Notes: a model not told the origin generated them from the sequence alone. DNA of 64,000 nt from Rhynchopus euleeides (GCA_963210315.1 OY723245.1:2183910-2247909); one strand, 5' to 3'. Counted from the stretch's first letter, positions 8,083-17,945 are shown. Made by a program: numbers and translations.

Positions 8083-11039
8083 TTTTCTGCCATCTATGAA
8101 ACACTAAAAGCGGGCACTGCTTGCGGGCCCGATGGCATCTACACGGAGATGCTGCAGCACCTCGGGCCGGAAGCGCGACGCGGGCTACTGCACGTCCTGA
8201 ACCTCTCGTGGGAAAGCGGAATCCTGCCAGAGGTCTGGACGAGAGCCGACGTGGTTCCCATCCACAAACCCACGAAGCCAGCGACCGAGTGCGCTTCATA
8301 CCGCCCCATTGCGCTAACGAGCGTGTCGTGCAAGCTTCTCGAAAAGATGCTGAAGGAGAGGCTCACGCACCTCATGGAACATCCAGACCACCCTATGCTC
8401 CCTATCCACGCCAGCCAAGCGGGGTACAAGCGGCTGCACTCGGCCACGGATCAAGTGGCAGCGGTCTGTCAACGACTCCAGGAACCGCAGCCAGGGGCCG
8501 AAGTGCGGGGCAACACGGTGAGGATGCTGAGGGGAGCTGAAGCGCGCAACCGAGCCGCCATTGTCCTCCTCTTCGACATGGACAAAGCATTCGACACTGT
8601 CAGCAAAGAAGCGATCATGCAGCAGCTGAAGAAGCGGCACACACCCCCGCAGTTCCAACGATGGATCCAGAGTTACCTGGAAAACCGGCGAGCGAGCGTC
8701 TCCATCGGAGGTGAGCGCAGCGACTACTACGCGATGGTTGACGGCGTGCCGCAGGGAACGGTGCTGTCCCCGATGCTGTTCAACATCGTAATGGACGTCG
8801 TGGCTGAGAGTCTCAGCGGGGTGCCGGGGATTGAGCTGGCGATGTTTGCAGACGACATCGCGGTGGTCATCACCACAAACAACCGCGCTGAGGCAAAATA
8901 CCTCGCCCAGCAGACCATAAACAACCTCCACCAGACTCTGCAACCTCTAGGCCTACGACTGTCGAGGAAAAAAACGTGCTACCTCGAAGCCCACAACCAG
9001 GCCCAGAACAGCACTGCGACAGAACCGCTATGCTTCCCGGACGGGGAGCCCTTGAAACGCAGCAGCAGCGAGCGCTACCTCGGGGTGATGCTGGACGCCG
9101 ACAGCAACATGCAGGACCATGCGCAGCACGTCGTAGACAGCATGACACGGCGTATATGCATCATGCGAATGTTGGCGGGCACGTCGTGGGGCGCGGAGGC
9201 ACACACACTGCGGGCCACGTACTTGACCTATGTGCTACCAGTAGCGCGGCACGCATTGGGGATCTATGGGCCCCGACTAAGCAAAACGCAACTGGAGCCC
9301 ATCGAGCAGCTGCAAAGGCAGGCAGCAAGGATTATAACGGGATGCCCAAAGCCGACGCACGCAGACGACCTCATGTGGGAGGCCCACCTCGAGCCGATCC
9401 ACAACCTCATCAAGGTCGAGGCAGCTACATCCCACGAGCGCTACAGAAGACTGCCCAACACGCCAGGGCACACCGCCTGTCACCTCACGGGCAAGTTCCA
9501 GGGGAGCTGGCTGTCGCAGACCCGCAAACTGGTACAGGAGTGCGGCCTACACCCAACCAACGATGAGGACAGGGCTCGACTGCATCGCTGCCCAGCGGTC
9601 GACCCCTGGCGATGGGGAACGGTCCTGCAGAGATTGGACATCAGAGCCTCCCTCCCAGGGCTCCAGGGGCCCCGCAGGAATCACTCTACCGCCGCCCTCA
9701 AGGAGCTGGGACTACGAGCGGTAAGTGCTCTACCCGCATGCCAGTGGCACGTCTACACCGACGGCTCAGTGGACACCGACAGGCGAGGCACTGGCGCGGC
9801 GGTCTTCTACAAACACCCCGACTACGCCACCCCCTACAGCACCAAGCGGTTCGATGCAGGCCGCCTCTCTTCGAGCTACCAGGCTGAGGTGATTGCGGTA
9901 CGGGGCGCCCTCCAGGAACTGTTGCACTGCGTAAACGCTGACGACACGTGTGCGATCCTGACGGACTCGCGCTCCCTCCTGGAGAAGTTAACCAGCGGAC
10001 CCCGCACAACGCGCGAAGACCACGAGCATGGTGTGTGGAGCAACCTGGCCCAACTGGCGGGCCGCAACATCAACATCGTCATGCAGTACGTGCCATCACA
10101 CGTCGGCATCCGCGGCAATGAGCAGGCCGACGCGGAGGCACAGCAAGCTCGGATGCTACCTTGCAGCACGCCCCTGCCGTACGCGACAGCGAAGGCGACT
10201 ATCAAGCGGCAGCACCGCCACACCGCGACGGCGAGGCAGTATACAGAAGTCTACGTCAGGGGGACGGGGTGTCCTCGCAGGCCAACGCTGAGGATCCCAG
10301 GCGTAACACGGAAGGGTGCTACAACCATCCGGCAACTGCGTGTGCAGCGGCACCCCCTAGTATACGACTTCACCGAAGATGGCAGCCCACAGTGTGATAC
10401 CTGCGGAGAACCATGCACCATCCACCACCTACTTCGGGACTGCGAGCTTAGCACACAGCACCGAGCAGCCCTGGGGTCAAGTAGGATCGACACCCTCTTG
10501 CACGATAGGCCAGTGCAAGTGCTGCGCTACCTCTGGGACGCGGGTCTGCTTGAGGGGGCAGCAGAGAACTACATCAGCACAGGGGCGACCAGCACAAGCG
10601 TTACACGATGAATGTTGCACTACGACAGCAGCGCCAGGGCGTCGAACATAGTTACACGTTAGAAGGTTACACCGAAACATAATGTAAGTTCGTGCGTGAC
10701 TAACCCCACCACGGCTAGCTTACCAGCTGCCGCAGCGGCGAAAGCCCCCACCGTCGGTGGCAGGCGTGCCAGGGGGTGCCTTCTGGCCCTCAGGGCATGC
10801 TACCCCACAGCCCCATCCCCCACCCCCATTCTTATGTTCTTCTTTAGGGGAGATGTCCTCGCAGTGGCTGTTTGGCCTGACGCGAATCCCCGACACCGGA
10901 AACGAGCAACAACGCCCCCAAGGCAAGGTGGGCAAGAGGCATCACGAGGCGCTCAGCCTCACCCGGGGCACGGCCCGCAAGGATCTAGCCAGCCGACACC
11001 AGGCAGCGAAACGGCCCCGGGCAACACGCAAAAAAAAAA
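8083..11039 (+). mobile_element. 5'-truncated LINE retrotransposon
   Basis: The element keeps the reverse transcriptase, RNase H and C-terminal knuckle but lacks the endonuclease and any ORF1, as expected from 5' truncation during target-primed reverse transcription. The 5' junction lies just after a stop in AT-rich DNA at about 8080. A run of ten A at 11,030-11,039, about 420 nt after the stop codon, is the best candidate 3' end. No target duplication could be identified. Confidence 0.75.
8086..10611 (+). CDS. LINE reverse transcriptase-RNase H polyprotein, N-terminally truncated
   Basis: This is an open frame of about 841 codons with no internal stop. The first ATG is at 8149, but about 20 in-frame codons upstream (KAGTACGPDG) still match the RT family, so the true start is lost. 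RT motifs in order: SYRPIALTS, FDMDKAFD, GVPQGTVLSP and the catalytic FADD. An RNase H domain follows with its four acidic residues in YTDGS, AEV, LTDSRS and NEQADAEA. A CxxC...HxxxxC knuckle (CDTCGEPC...HHLLRDC) lies near the C-terminus. The RNase H plus terminal knuckle fits the R1/I/LOA or Tad-like LINE groups; the exact clade needs a tree. Ribonucleoprotein assembly at a target site would need the missing endonuclease. Confidence 0.9.
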   Translation, partial: SAIYETLKAGTACGPDGIYTEMLQHLGPEARRGLLHVLNLSWESGILPEVWTRADVVPIHKPTKPATECASYRPIALTSVSCKLLEKMLKERLTHLMEHPDHPMLPIHASQAGYKRLHSATDQVAAVCQRLQEPQPGAEVRGNTVRMLRGAEARNRAAIVLLFDMDKAFDTVSKEAIMQQLKKRHTPPQFQRWIQSYLENRRASVSIGGERSDYYAMVDGVPQGTVLSPMLFNIVMDVVAESLSGVPGIELAMFADDIAVVITTNNRAEAKYLAQQTINNLHQTLQPLGLRLSRKKTCYLEAHNQAQNSTATEPLCFPDGEPLKRSSSERYLGVMLDADSNMQDHAQHVVDSMTRRICIMRMLAGTSWGAEAHTLRATYLTYVLPVARHALGIYGPRLSKTQLEPIEQLQRQAARIITGCPKPTHADDLMWEAHLEPIHNLIKVEAATSHERYRRLPNTPGHTACHLTGKFQGSWLSQTRKLVQECGLHPTNDEDRARLHRCPAVDPWRWGTVLQRLDIRASLPGLQGPRRNHSTAALKELGLRAVSALPACQWHVYTDGSVDTDRRGTGAAVFYKHPDYATPYSTKRFDAGRLSSSYQAEVIAVRGALQELLHCVNADDTCAILTDSRSLLEKLTSGPRTTREDHEHGVWSNLAQLAGRNINIVMQYVPSHVGIRGNEQADAEAQQARMLPCSTPLPYATAKATIKRQHRHTATARQYTEVYVRGTGCPRRPTLRIPGVTRKGATTIRQLRVQRHPLVYDFTEDGSPQCDTCGEPCTIHHLLRDCELSTQHRAALGSSRIDTLLHDRPVQVLRYLWDAGLLEGAAENYISTGATSTSVTR

Positions 11040-12560
11040 TGTTGAACTAAATGGGTATGTGTGCATGCACACATCCCCCTCCCCCAGGTATAATTTTTTG
11101 TTATTCACCAGATTGCCTTTATCTAGACAATCACCTAGTTATCTTCTTCTGTTCTTGTCATGATATGGTATGTCTTATCCGAATGGAAAACACATTTCCT
11201 CCTTCATTGTATGAGGTTGCATTACGTTTAAAGAAGTATCCGTCTAGCCCAGTTTACAGAAAGCAGCGAAGTGGTCCAGCGAGCCCAAAAAAATTGGGCG
11301 GCTAGCACAGTTTGGGTGTGAAGCTGAACCCTGCCGCTGTGTCTGTTGGGTGGATTGTACGGGCCGTACATCCCCACCTTTCATAAGGCCCGCCACAGTG
11401 CACCCTGCCATCACCCCGGCTTTTCCCGCAACAAGCAACACAAGGCTCATCTCCTCTCTCTTGTCTTTTATTCTGGCAACGTCATCTACACTGCCATGCT
11501 GTATTCCGCTGGCCTGTCAAGGCCATCAATTGCCTGTCTGATCTACTCACGTCACGTAGTCTCGGGGTTGTGCTCGACGACAATCAAGACATATCAAGGC
11601 AAAAAAAATCCCACAGCGGCCCCACAAAATTGCTCATGTCGCATTGCTATGTTTACAACGGAAGGGTCGTCCGGTCGCCAGAAGTGTATCTGTAGTCCAA
11701 GAGAGCAAGCTAGGCGGGGGCATCATTTGCACCTGTTATCTTGCCTATCTCTTGGAGTTGCGTTCATTATTGAGCAACGCAAACTTCCCGCTGTGCATTT
11801 TGCTGTTGTGTCGCCCCTTTTCACTTTGGGAGGGGCGACCTGTTTTGGATGCTGCGCCCCCTCGCCTCCAGACTCGTAACCCTGGTGGCGATACTTTCGG
11901 CCCACGCAATGTGTTATTTCCCGATATTTTGCCGCCCCCCTCTATTTCGCAGTGCATCCCCCCGTTCCTCCGGCTCGTCGATTCGGATCGATCTGCTCTT
12001 CTCTTCATTTCGCTTCCTCTCCGCTGTGGTGTTCGACCCCCTATCTCTGCCTCTCCTCTCAACAAGGTGCGCGCACAGCATGTCCACTGCAGTCTACATG
12101 CTGTGCGAAGCACAAGCAACAAGCACCAGGATCACGCCCTTCATAGGCGCTCCCAAGCCGACAACCCCCATGGCACAACACGGCACAAGCCTTTGCAGCC
12201 GTCCGCCACAGTGGGTGGGAAACAGGGGCGAGTCCCTCGCCCTTTGTTTCCCGACATTCCAGTGTCCCCTGTGTCCGGGCGACTACCTGTGCAACGTGCG
12301 GGCACAGGCTGTTGATAGAAACGGTGCCCTGCGATGGCAAGAGAGAGAGAGCGTGTGTGTGTGGGGATACGTGTATGCCGCCTGCCCAGGCAACGTGCGT
12401 GCTGAGAGGGTATCCTTCTGTGCAATGTCGTGGCTGGCCTTGCTCGTCCCATCTGCTGCTTGCCGTGCCATGCTTCTGTTTTCGCGCGAAATGCCGGTGT
12501 GTTGCGTGGGGTTCCGCACAACAGGCAACACACCCTCAGTCAGGTGTGCAAGCGGGTGGC
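11040..12560. other. Intergenic stretch, no gene seen
   Basis: There are short overlapping ORFs on both strands but none with recognisable domains or a codon bias like the host genes. No RNA gene was recognised. Confidence 0.4.
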
Positions 12561-12582
12561 TCAAGTGCAGGTGAAGTGAGGA

Positions 12583-12629
12583 GGGTCTTCGCTACGTTTG
12601 CCGAAACTTGCCGGATGGCGAAGACCCCC
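12583..12629. repeat. Short foldback with GGGTCTTCGC ends
   Basis: GGGTCTTCGC (12,583-12,592) pairs with GCGAAGACCC (12,618-12,627). The interior shares AACTTGCCGG with the foldback at 17,328-17,403. Upstream, TCAAGTGCAG and AAGTGAG echo the start of the foldbacks at 17,148 and 24,763. Confidence 0.6.
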
Positions 12630-12763
12630 TTGGCCTTAGCCGCCTCGGTAAATGATGGCACCACGGATGACGTACGAATCGTAATGGTGAAATACGAATC
12701 GTGCATATCGTATTTTATATCGCATTATATCGTATACGATTACGATATAAAATACGATATTAT

Positions 12764-12872
12764 GGGGGCCTTCGCTACCAAGTGTGACTGAGTGAGAAAA
12801 AGTGAGCTCCAGCCCACTTCCCCTCACTGACTGACGAGCTGTGACGAGCAGTGACTGGTAGCGAGGGCCCCC
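12764..12872. mobile_element. 109-bp foldback MITE, copy C
   Basis: It begins GGGGGCCTTCGCTACCA and ends GGTAGCGAGGGCCCCC. It has the same length as copies A and B, and the first 40 bp are almost identical to them, but the right half is diverged. It is flanked by the 3-bp direct repeat TAT (12,761-12,763 and 12,873-12,875). It is inserted in the TACGATAT array of the composite element. Confidence 0.85.
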
Positions 12873-12897
12873 TATGCGATATTACGAATCGTTTAGG

Positions 12898-13230
12898 ATG
12901 ATGCATGGCCACACGGGGTGGGCACCGGGGAAAAAGGCACCCAGCACACCAACGAGGGGCGGCGAGACTACCACCACCACCCCAGATGAGTCACCCACTC
13001 CGAAGCCAAAGGCTCTCAAAGAGCAGCTGGCGAAGCAGAAAGCAGGGGCGCGAGTGAGCTACGTGACAGCGAAAACACGTCATGATAAGCTGCAAGGCGA
13101 TGCCAAAGACGTGTACGCCGTCAAGGATGTCGCGTCTCTGCAAACCCGCAAACCCCAGTGTTCTCCCGATGGCGAGTTTGGGGGCGAAAGTCTCCATTTG
13201 TATTTTTTCCCCCGAAAACCCGACGGCGAG
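12898..13230 (+). CDS. Hypothetical N-terminal coding segment inside the composite element
   Basis: From ATG 12,898 or 12,901 the frame gives a Pro/Thr-rich start, then a Lys-rich helix-prone stretch (KALKEQLAKQKAGARVSY). The frame stays open to 13,407 but becomes low-quality after about 13,150. The true 3' limit or splice site is unknown. It may be the 5' exon of a protein whose C-terminus is at 16,549-16,863. No family is recognised. Confidence 0.3.
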
Positions 13231-13549
13231 TTTCGGCATTTTTTTGGGGGTTGGGGCTGTCAGGCCCTGCGAAACTTGAGAAAGTCGCAAGAAATCACAA
13301 GACCAACACAAAAAGTCGCAAAAAATCACAAGAAATTGCGGAGAATGTTTGCGTTTATTTGTGTTTTTTTGTATAGCGTATCAGTTCTCGTGCGTCGTCT
13401 TTCGTAGACGTTCTGTACGATGCGGATCCGCTAATCCAACATAGCAAACGTTTTTTTTGTGATTTTTTGTGAATGCCCTGTGAATTTTTGCGATTTTTTG
13501 AAATTTTTTGACTTCAGTCACCCGAGTGGGAGAGGGGGGGGGCTGGGGT

Positions 13550-14300
13550 TTCGGCCTGGATTTGTGGTCAGAGGCACCCCATGGCCAAAATGACCCCACC
13601 ACGATCCGTACAGATCCCAAACGTTCAAAAGAACGGGGTTACGGACAATCCGTGAGGGGGGTCCCGCTGGGTGGGTGGGTGGGTGGGGTGGGGCGGCGAG
13701 CTGCTTCCTCGTCACCTTTTACCTGCAAAAGTGCCTGAACCAGACCCGTACTTCATGGGTGAAGCTTGGCACCTACACCACCAAAGTGACCCCACTACGA
13801 TCCGCACGGATTCCGAAAAGTGCAATGGAAGGGGGAAACGACGAGCGAGCGGCGAACCTATCGCGGGTCCCCAGGTTGGGACAAGAGCCCACCACCCGCC
13901 CGCCCTCGCCCATGCCTGCCCACCGTCGGTCACCGTCGCCCACCCTCGTGCGCCCTCGCCCACGCTCGCCCAGCCTCGCCCAGAGGCGGCTTGTTTTAGG
14001 TCAAAAACCGTGAAGGAGGTCCGCTGGGTCGGGTGTGGGTGCTGCGGGCCAGCTGCCTCTCAGTCACCTCACCCACGACCAGCCCCCGAACCAGACCCAG
14101 GTTACATGGGTGAAGCTCGGCACCTCTACCACCAAAATGACCCCACTACGAGCTGTACAAATTCCAAACGTTCAAAATAACGGGTTTTTGGAACACCCGA
14201 AGAGGGGGTCCCGCTGGGTGGGGGGGTGGGCGGCTGCCTCCCAGTCACATTCTCTGAGGACCAGCCCTGAACCTGAACCAGACCCACATTTCCCCCCAGC
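13550..14300. repeat. Degenerate tandem array with GTGACCCCACTACGATCCG units
   Basis: About three diverged units are anchored by AATGACCCCACCACGATCCG near 13,598, 13,786 and 14,138. They share GAACCAGACCC and ATGGGTGAAGCT blocks. A small CTCGCCCA minisatellite lies at about 13,900-13,985. Flanking stretches (13,280-13,345, 13,455-13,510 and 14,410-14,476) are rich in AAAAAATCGCA and its complement. Coding potential looks absent. Confidence 0.6.
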
Positions 14301-15292
14301 CCCCAGCCCCCCCTCTTTGTGTCGCCTTGTGGTCAGCCGGGGTCGGTCAGCCAGTTTCGACCTCATGTGTTGGAACCCTGCCTAAACCCCTGCGGGGCCC
14401 GTACACCACCATTTTCACAAAGTTTCGACAAAAAATCGCAAAAAATCGCAAGTAATCACAAAAAATCGCAAAAAGTTCGTCAGCTGATTGAGGGTGTGAT
14501 ATGAGGGTTCTATCCAACAAGGATATCAAGGCGGCACTTTCAAAGTCCTGCCAAGGACAGCGCCACGTGGGTGTGTGCTTCTGATATATGTTATGTCATC
14601 ATGTGAACCCTCCCCAGCGTGTGCCAACATCCCTGACACGCTCACGAAAAGCATGACACGGAGAAAACAGGTGCCGAAACAACCTGCCGAGCACACGGGT
14701 GGTGCCACGTTGATCCACGCAGCGATCTCCCATGACAGGAAGCCTTGTCGCCACGGCAGAGTCGCCGCAGACTGTGGGAGAGGTGTCGCCAGTCACCTTG
14801 AGGTTGCAGTGTGTCATCAGGCTAAGACCCGTGCCCTCTTCACCTCCCCTGTTAGGTTGCTCCCATATCGTTGCCTGCTTTGGGGCCTGAAGGACATAGG
14901 GGTCCAGCAGGCACTTGAGCATCGCAAGGCATGAGTGGCTGTTTCAAACTCCTGGTGCAAGCACCCGTCATGGTCTGGGGAAGCCCTCCCAGGTAGTTTA
15001 ACGTCTTGCCCAGGACAAAAAGGCAAAAAGTTGGGGATATTTTTTGCCCAAACAAGCTTGCTTGTCACAGCGAAAGAGTCAGTGGGAGCGTACCCGCGCG
15101 CAGTGTGCTTTGAGTGAGCAACACAAAACCACTTTTATCACAGCAACGCCCTTCACAGGGGCCACAACACACTGCCGCTCGTGCGCACAAACAAAACCCG
15201 GACTCTTTTGCGTTTTTTTGTGATTTTCTGTTGGAGACGCTCCTTTCACAACAGAAGAGCAGAGCCTCAACCTCCCGTGTCCCCTGGTTCAC

Positions 15293-15822
15293 CGGTTTCA
15301 GCGCCAAGCCTTCGGCCTGACGAGGATAGTATCATGTCCCCATCAGAACTTGCTTCCCCCCTTCCTCCCTCGCCTGCACCCTCTCTTGTTGTGGATGACT
15401 CGCCGGGCTTTCAGCCCGCCGACACTCGGCTTAGTCCCCCATCAGACACTGCGTCACCCCCACCACCCTCTCCATGTCAGGAGCCCCTAATGCCTCTAGA
15501 CACGGCAACACCCTCTCTTCCGGACTGGCAGGCAGAAACGCCGTCTCACCAGGGGAGCGGTTTCAGCGTCAAGCCCTCGGCCTGACGAGGATAGTATCAT
15601 GTCCCCATCGGAACTTGCTGCCCCCCTTCCTCTCTCGCCTGCACCCTCCCTTGTTGTGGATGACTCGCCGGGCTTTCAGCCCGCCGACACTCGGCTTAAT
15701 CCCCCATCAGACACTGTGTCACCCCCACCACCCTCTCCATGTCAGGAGCCCCTAGTGCCTTTAGACTCTGCAACCCCCTCTCTTCCCGATTATCAGGCTG
15801 AAACGCCGTCTCACCAGGGGAG
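15293..15822 (+). repeat. Tandem duplication, period 265 bp, with a coding-like unit
   Basis: TGACGAGGATAGTATCATG recurs at 15,318 and 15,583. Each unit encodes a segment starting MSPSELA and containing SLVVDDSPGFQPADTRL. The period is not a multiple of three. The first copy runs into a stop at 15,583-15,585, just before the second ATG at 15,599. Confidence 0.75.
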
Positions 15823-16348
15823 CGACACGCTCTCCCCCGAGTGCACGTCGCCGAGCCCTTGCGTGGGGCGTCGACTTCCTTTCTCCCCTTCCTCCCCTTC
15901 TGAGTCCTCGGTTCCCCGCGCGCAGAAACGTGTAGCGCACATGCGGGAGGCAGACGAATCTGCCCTGGAGCGATGCTCGTTTCATAACAACAGAGCAGGT
16001 TTTCCTTCCTCCCGCACGATCATCAGCACAGCTAGATCAGGCGTGCCTTCCCCTTTCCCACGGGCCTCACAGGCCTTGCGCTTCTTGGAGCGCAAGACAC
16101 GTGCTGTCCGTCCTTCTCGTTCTCGTTTCCTCCGGAAGCAGGTGTTGCGTGCGGTTCCGAAGCGCACCCGCTGCATCCCCTCTCCCACCATCTTTCGTTC
16201 GGCGGCTATTCCGCGCTCTTTTCAACGCGTCGTCGCGAAGATTGCGCCTCAGTATCAGCAGGCGCAATCTCCGGCTTCCAGTGTGTGTGTGTCCCCCCTC
16301 CTTTACAGCGCAACGAGGAGGAGAGCGAAACCGTGTGGTGTCACGTAG
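15599..16348 (+). CDS. Hypothetical Pro/Ser-rich then basic protein (249 codons)
   Basis: The N-terminal third is Pro/Ser-rich and matches the upstream tandem copy. The C-terminal half is strongly basic (Arg/Lys/Ser) with segments such as RSRFLRKQVLRAVPKRTR. No domain is recognised. It lies wholly inside the 44-bp inverted-repeat unit, so an element-encoded nucleic-acid-binding protein is possible. The composition could equally be a GC-rich chance ORF, but the duplicated reading frame argues mildly for real coding. Confidence 0.3.
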   Translation: MSPSELAAPLPLSPAPSLVVDDSPGFQPADTRLNPPSDTVSPPPPSPCQEPLVPLDSATPSLPDYQAETPSHQGSDTLSPECTSPSPCVGRRLPFSPSSPSESSVPRAQKRVAHMREADESALERCSFHNNRAGFPSSRTIISTARSGVPSPFPRASQALRFLERKTRAVRPSRSRFLRKQVLRAVPKRTRCIPSPTIFRSAAIPRSFQRVVAKIAPQYQQAQSPASSVCVSPLLYSATRRRAKPCGVT

Positions 16349-16548
16349 AGCAAGAGTAGGATAGCGGGCCCGGTTCCTCACGGTATGGTCCTTCGGGGCC
16401 AGGCTGCGATGCCAGCACGCTAACCCAAATTGCAATACGATTTTTTGTTGGATAGAACCCTCATATCACACCCTCAATCAGCTGACGATTTTTTGTGGGC
16501 TACAGACGGTGGGCTACAGACCCCGCAGAGGGGCTCGCAGAGGTGGGA

Positions 16549-16863
16549 TGGGTGGGGGGACATGCTCTCGGAGACCCAGACGATGCACAGAGCCTCCTAC
16601 AGTTCTTCCTCTGGATGAGCAACCCCCCCAGCGATCAGAAGTCCTGCTTTGTCGTGGGGGAAGTATGGAAGAGCATCCAACACGTCACCAACGAGGAACA
16701 ACAACTTCTCAAAGAGCTGTGGGACACGTTTTCCTCAAGAGAGTTCTTTGAACTCATGGAGGTGATGGACCCGGAAGCAGTTGCCCAGGAGGTGATTACT
16801 GATGAAGTGCTGGAGGCGTCGGAAGAGAGGTGGCGGGACGTCTTGGGGCGTAACACCACTTAG
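16549..16863 (+). CDS. C-terminal fragment of an unknown element-encoded protein
   Basis: About 105 codons end in TAG at 16,861. The sequence is balanced, rich in acidic residues and helix-prone (EEQQLLKELWDTFSSREFFE), unlike the low-complexity ORFs around it. It starts just after the right 44-bp repeat with no own start codon that convinces. I infer the 3' exon or remnant of the composite element's gene. Confidence 0.35.
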   Translation, partial: WVGGHALGDPDDAQSLLQFFLWMSNPPSDQKSCFVVGEVWKSIQHVTNEEQQLLKELWDTFSSREFFELMEVMDPEAVAQEVITDEVLEASEERWRDVLGRNTT

Positions 16864-17147
16864 CCGTGTCCCATCCTTGTGGTGTTGTCTCATGTGGCCA
16901 CCTAGCCATCCCATTGCCTCCCTCAGAAGCCTGTAGTAATAGTGCGATATGGGCATATCGCATACGATATCAAGGCTGACTAAACACGATATAAATACGA
17001 TATATTGCGATATATTGCGATATCGCCTTAAAAAATACGATACATATCGTATTTACGATATGATACGATATTACGATTCGTACGTCATCCGTGTGGCACA
17101 CTCATGGTACAGAGCGAAGCCCGCTGAGCTCCTTTTGTGTTTCTACT

Positions 17148-17298
17148 GGGGGCCTCCGGTCAAGTGCAGAAAAGTGAGGTGCAGCTGACTCACAAAAACC
17201 AGGATAACCCGAAACAGCAACCTCTCTCACTGCAGAGCACGGCCAAATAGCGTTCAAAATTGTTGAACACACGCAGTTTGGCACAGAGCGAAGACCCG
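17148..17298. mobile_element. Foldback MITE, about 150 bp, GGGGGCC ends
   Basis: It starts GGGGGCCTCCGGTCAAGTGCAG and ends GGCACAGAGCGAAGACCCGC. These ends resemble those of the foldback at 24,763-24,849 (AGTTTGACACAGAGCGAAGG at its right end). A second, isolated right-end sequence (ACAGAGCGAAGCCCGC) lies at 17,110. Confidence 0.5.
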
Positions 17299-17327
17299 CA
17301 TTGTTGTGTATTATCGACTCCAACCAA

Positions 17328-17403
17328 GGGGTCTTCGCGACGGTGAGAAGGATAACGACGAACTTTCTCCCGAAAAAACAACTTGCCGGTATCGCGAAGT
17401 CCC
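17328..17403. repeat. Foldback with GGGGTCTTCGCGA ends
   Basis: GGGGTCTTCGCGA at 17,328 pairs with TCGCGAAGTCCC at 17,392. The interior shares AACTTGCCGG with the foldback at 12,583-12,629. Confidence 0.55.
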
Positions 17404-17615
17404 GACAACTCTCCTTTTTATTTTCTCCTTCGTGTGTGGTCTCTTCGCTCACCCACCCACCCACCCTTTTTTGCTATAACCTGCTCAGGTCACGGTAAAA
17501 AAGACTGTTGGCAGCGCACGTATGGACACCCATACACGTACAGGTGTGCACAAACAAAAAGATCCGCTTGTGCAACACATTTTCCCCCCAAAACACACAC
17601 ACTCGCACTCACACG

Positions 17616-17945
17616 ATGGCCGCCCCAAGGACTGCCGAGCGCTTCAGGGTGCGCGACATCGATGTAGACAACCTGATGCCCCTCCAATTGGTGAACGGGT
17701 ACGAGCCGGTGGCACCTAAGGAAGGGTGCGCGTTCCCCGAATGCACCACCGCCCATGATGGGCCGGTTCTTCCACAGCGGCGTCCTCCAGCACATTGTTG
17801 CCTCGAGAATCAAAGTGATCTCTCTCTCTCTCTCTCTCTCTCTACATGGATGCACCCCTGTTTGAGTCGGTGGTCAGCTCTATATGATTATGCCTTTCGT
17901 CGTCAATACCGCCCCCCCGGTTTCTTCACTCAGCAGCCCACTTAG
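17616..17945 (+). CDS. Hypothetical short ORF, possibly a first exon
   Basis: From ATG 17,616 the frame begins MAAPRTAERFRVRDIDVDNL and includes a Cys-containing segment (FPECTTAHDGP). It then runs through a CT microsatellite (about 17,818-17,842), so the 3' half is unlikely to be genuine. No family is recognised. A related upstream sequence (CAGCGCACGTATG) recurs at 21,755. Confidence 0.2.
   Translation: MAAPRTAERFRVRDIDVDNLMPLQLVNGYEPVAPKEGCAFPECTTAHDGPVLPQRRPPAHCCLENQSDLSLSLSLSTWMHPCLSRWSALYDYAFRRQYRPPGFFTQQPT

Larger units (their letters stand above)
14477..16488. mobile_element. 2.0 kb unit with perfect 44-bp inverted ends
   Basis: Bases 14,477-14,520 are the exact reverse complement of 16,445-16,488. 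The unit encloses a duplicated Pro/Ser-rich coding segment. It lies within the 12,662-17,093 composite and separates two segments that could be one gene, so it may be a later insertion. No target duplication can be seen. Two oppositely oriented copies of a simple repeat would also explain it. Confidence 0.55.
12662..17093. mobile_element. 4.4 kb composite element bounded by a perfect 24-bp inverted repeat
   Basis: The 24 bases at 12,662-12,685 are the exact reverse complement of 17,070-17,093. Both ends are followed inward by dense TACGATAT/ATATCGTA arrays (12,690-12,763 and 16,945-17,070). The interior has a plausible N-terminal coding segment at the left, a C-terminal coding segment at the right, and nested repeats and inverted-repeat units between them. 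I infer a DNA transposon broken up by later insertions. No target duplication is evident. Confidence 0.55.
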
